Below are positions 62,561 to 64,000 of a DNA stretch of 64,000 nucleotides, in pieces. Within the stretch, counting starts at the first letter, position 1, and each line of letters begins with the position of its first letter. The stretch is from the NCBI GenBank assembly GCA_023409535.1, contig JAEYGZ010000027.1, forward strand, positions 1-64,000. The letters are read 5' to 3'. This stretch comes from Bacillota bacterium. GTDB taxonomy: Bacteria; Bacillota; Clostridia; Lachnospirales; Lachnospiraceae. The notes under the pieces are model-generated. The model was not told the origin of the DNA. It made no database searches and worked only from the letters and a program-made list of their open reading frames with translations. The translations under genes and the position numbers were made by a program.

Positions 62561-63601
62561 ATGTCAATTAAATTATGCGTATCGCTTTATAGCTTCCAGG
62601 AGGACTATTACATTGGTAAACGTGACCTGGAAAGCTGCATAGCCGCTGTTGGAAACAAGGGGATAGGCGCTGATGGTATTGAGGTGCTTCTAGAACAAAT
62701 GCCATTACCGAGCATGCGGGAAGATAACCGCGTAATCAGCGGTCAAGATCTTGATCTGTGGCAGGGGTGGCTCCAAAAACATGGTGTAGCGGCACAATCT
62801 TTTGGAGCGGATGTTTTTACTACAATGTACTCCAATCGTTATCTGACAGAGAGGGAGAGTATTAAAATCACAATGGCGGATATACGTATGGCAGCTCAAT
62901 TGGGATTTAAGGTCTATCGCACCGGCGTCTTCCGCAAGGAAGATGTAGGAATTCTCGCCGCTTGCCTGCCTCTCGCAGAAGATTTGGGTATTCAGATAGC
63001 TACGGAAATTCATACACCGCGTGGGATTCATACCTGGTGGACGCAGGATTGGCTTGAGGTTGTGCTGCGTTCCGGAAGCCCTGCAGCCGGATTTGTTCCT
63101 GATTTAGCAATATTCGCAAAAGGATTGTCAATCTCCGCACAAAACAGACTGATACGCGATGGTGCAAACCCTGACATCCTAGCGAAGATTGATGAGGCAT
63201 ATAGAGCGCATTCTCCGCTTTCCATTGACGAGGTAAAGAAAATGGGAGGCAATACAGCGGACTGTTCTGCAGTCGGAAAACTCAATTTCTTTATCTACGA
63301 TGATCCTCAATGGCTTAAGGAAGTTCTGCCGTACAGTAAGCATATTCACGGTAAATTCTACGAGATGGCAAATGTAAATGGAGAAGATATAGAGCCCGCA
63401 ATCGACTATGAGAATGCAATCAAGGTATTAGCAGAAAACAATTGGGACGGATACATTTCTTCTGAGTACGAGGGACAGCGCGACTATTTTGAACAGGGCT
63501 GCGATATTTACATGGATCCCATGGACCAGGTAAGCCGCCATCACAAGATGATAAGACATTTTGAAGCAAAAGCGAAAAATAATATTAATAAAGAGAGGTA
63601 A
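62561..63601 (+). CDS. C-glycoside deglycosidase alpha subunit (TIM barrel), pair 2
   Basis: 346 aa, same fold as the 51527 product with moderate divergence. Metal ligands in the same order: Glu149 (ATEIHTPRG, His151 next to it), Asp181 (FVPDLAIF), His263 (KHIHGKFYEM), Glu302 (YISSEYEGQRD). The shared C-terminal pattern NNWDGYI..EYEGQR and V-R/S-R-H-H indicates paralogy with pair 1. The two pairs may act on different substrates or different linkage positions. Confidence 0.8.
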   Translation: MSIKLCVSLYSFQEDYYIGKRDLESCIAAVGNKGIGADGIEVLLEQMPLPSMREDNRVISGQDLDLWQGWLQKHGVAAQSFGADVFTTMYSNRYLTERESIKITMADIRMAAQLGFKVYRTGVFRKEDVGILAACLPLAEDLGIQIATEIHTPRGIHTWWTQDWLEVVLRSGSPAAGFVPDLAIFAKGLSISAQNRLIRDGANPDILAKIDEAYRAHSPLSIDEVKKMGGNTADCSAVGKLNFFIYDDPQWLKEVLPYSKHIHGKFYEMANVNGEDIEPAIDYENAIKVLAENNWDGYISSEYEGQRDYFEQGCDIYMDPMDQVSRHHKMIRHFEAKAKNNINKER

Positions 63602-63607
63602 AATTGT

Positions 63608-64000
63608 ATGAAAGAAATTCGTGTAGGTATCATCGGCGGAGGTATGATTTCACACCGTCATATGGTTATATATGAAAATATTCAAAAGAATGCGGCATTA
63701 TTGGGCTTTACGGCAAAAGTTGTCGCAGTATCGGAAATTATTCCGGAGAGACTTGCAGCATGGGGAGAGAAGTACGGCTTTGACAATAAAGATTTGTATA
63801 CCGACTTCCGTGAGATGCTGAAACGCGACGACATTGATACAATCGACGTTTGCGTGCACAATAACTACCATACGCCGATTTCCATTGCTGCTATGAAAGC
63901 AGGTTACGATGTCTATTGCGAAAAACCCGCCGCTGCCTCCTATCATGATGCTAAGATGATGACCGACTGCGCTGCAAAGTTAGGGCGTAAATTTCATGTT
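63608..64000 (+). CDS. Gfo/Idh/MocA oxidoreductase (cut by the window end)
   Basis: First 131 codons only. Rossmann motif GIIGGGMISHRHM, then NNYHTPISIAAMKAG and the conserved YCEKPAA. Starts 6 nt after the alpha 2 stop; GAGAGG lies in the gap or end of that gene. The second oxidoreductase of the island; it may be the dedicated 3-oxidase for pair 2. Confidence 0.85.
   Translation, partial: MKEIRVGIIGGGMISHRHMVIYENIQKNAALLGFTAKVVAVSEIIPERLAAWGEKYGFDNKDLYTDFREMLKRDDIDTIDVCVHNNYHTPISIAAMKAGYDVYCEKPAAASYHDAKMMTDCAAKLGRKFHV

Overview
The window reads as a low-to-mid-GC, strictly anaerobic Firmicute of the Lachnospiraceae / Clostridium cluster XIVa type. Evidence: an oxygen-sensitive class III ribonucleotide reductase, pyruvate phosphate dikinase beside pyruvate kinase, strong GGAGG ribosome-binding sites, T-box and FMN riboswitches, a B. 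subtilis-like ThyA, a YqzL-like gene between era and recO, and carbohydrate ABC transporters without their own ATPase. The genus assignment is inference. No rRNA, tRNA or CRISPR array was seen.

Region 1 (about 1-18.5 kb) is mostly housekeeping, rich in nucleotide metabolism: a TPR lipoprotein, hflX, nrdD (with a tandem NrdR-box operator and a fused redoxin domain), thyA, folA, ilvE, guaB, an APH-like kinase, a membrane-anchored amidase, dCMP deaminase, dCTP deaminase, a HIT protein, pyk and purH. NrdD, Dcd, ComEB, ThyA and DHFR together make deoxynucleotides and dTMP. A 47-nt hairpin element occurs twice here, upstream of folA and in the leader of the membrane-protein/pyk operon.

Region 2 (18.6-25.4 kb) is a self-contained sugar module: an ArsR-type regulator with a large C-terminal domain, three copies of a putative operator around a consensus promoter, an oligosaccharide ABC importer (lipoprotein plus two permeases), and a cytoplasmic GH2 glycosidase.

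Region 3 (25.4-38.3 kb) returns to core functions: cold-shock protein, M16C metallopeptidase, era, yqzL-like, recO, lipoprotein, glyS, ppdK (behind a 59-nt leader hairpin), and a T-box-controlled gltX. At 38.4-38.7 kb lies an unannotated type I toxin-antitoxin-like locus: a 29-aa holin-like peptide convergent with a small RNA across a shared terminator.

Region 4 (38.9-43.3 kb, minus strand) is a complete riboflavin operon, ribD-ribE-ribBA-ribH, under an FMN riboswitch with two tandem terminators. It ends in a HAD phosphatase overlapping ribH, a good candidate for the usually unassigned dephosphorylation step. Region 5 (43.3-49.2 kb) holds a UvrX-like Y-family polymerase with YolD, a phosphatase, a methyltransferase, a MITE-like palindrome, an ECF sigma/anti-sigma pair and a GNAT acetyltransferase.

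Region 6 (49.6 kb to the end) is the most interesting part: a putative C-glycoside catabolism island. It contains two separate alpha/beta C-glycoside deglycosidase pairs (TIM barrel plus DUF6379-like small subunit), two Gfo/Idh/MocA oxidoreductases (the second cut by the window end), a complete five-gene peptide-type ABC importer, a MATE exporter, and a divergent AraC regulator fused to a GH39-like domain that has lost both catalytic glutamates and probably works as a ligand sensor. The inferred logic is import of a glycosylated plant compound, oxidation of the sugar at C3, cleavage of the C-C glycosidic bond, and possibly export of the aglycone.
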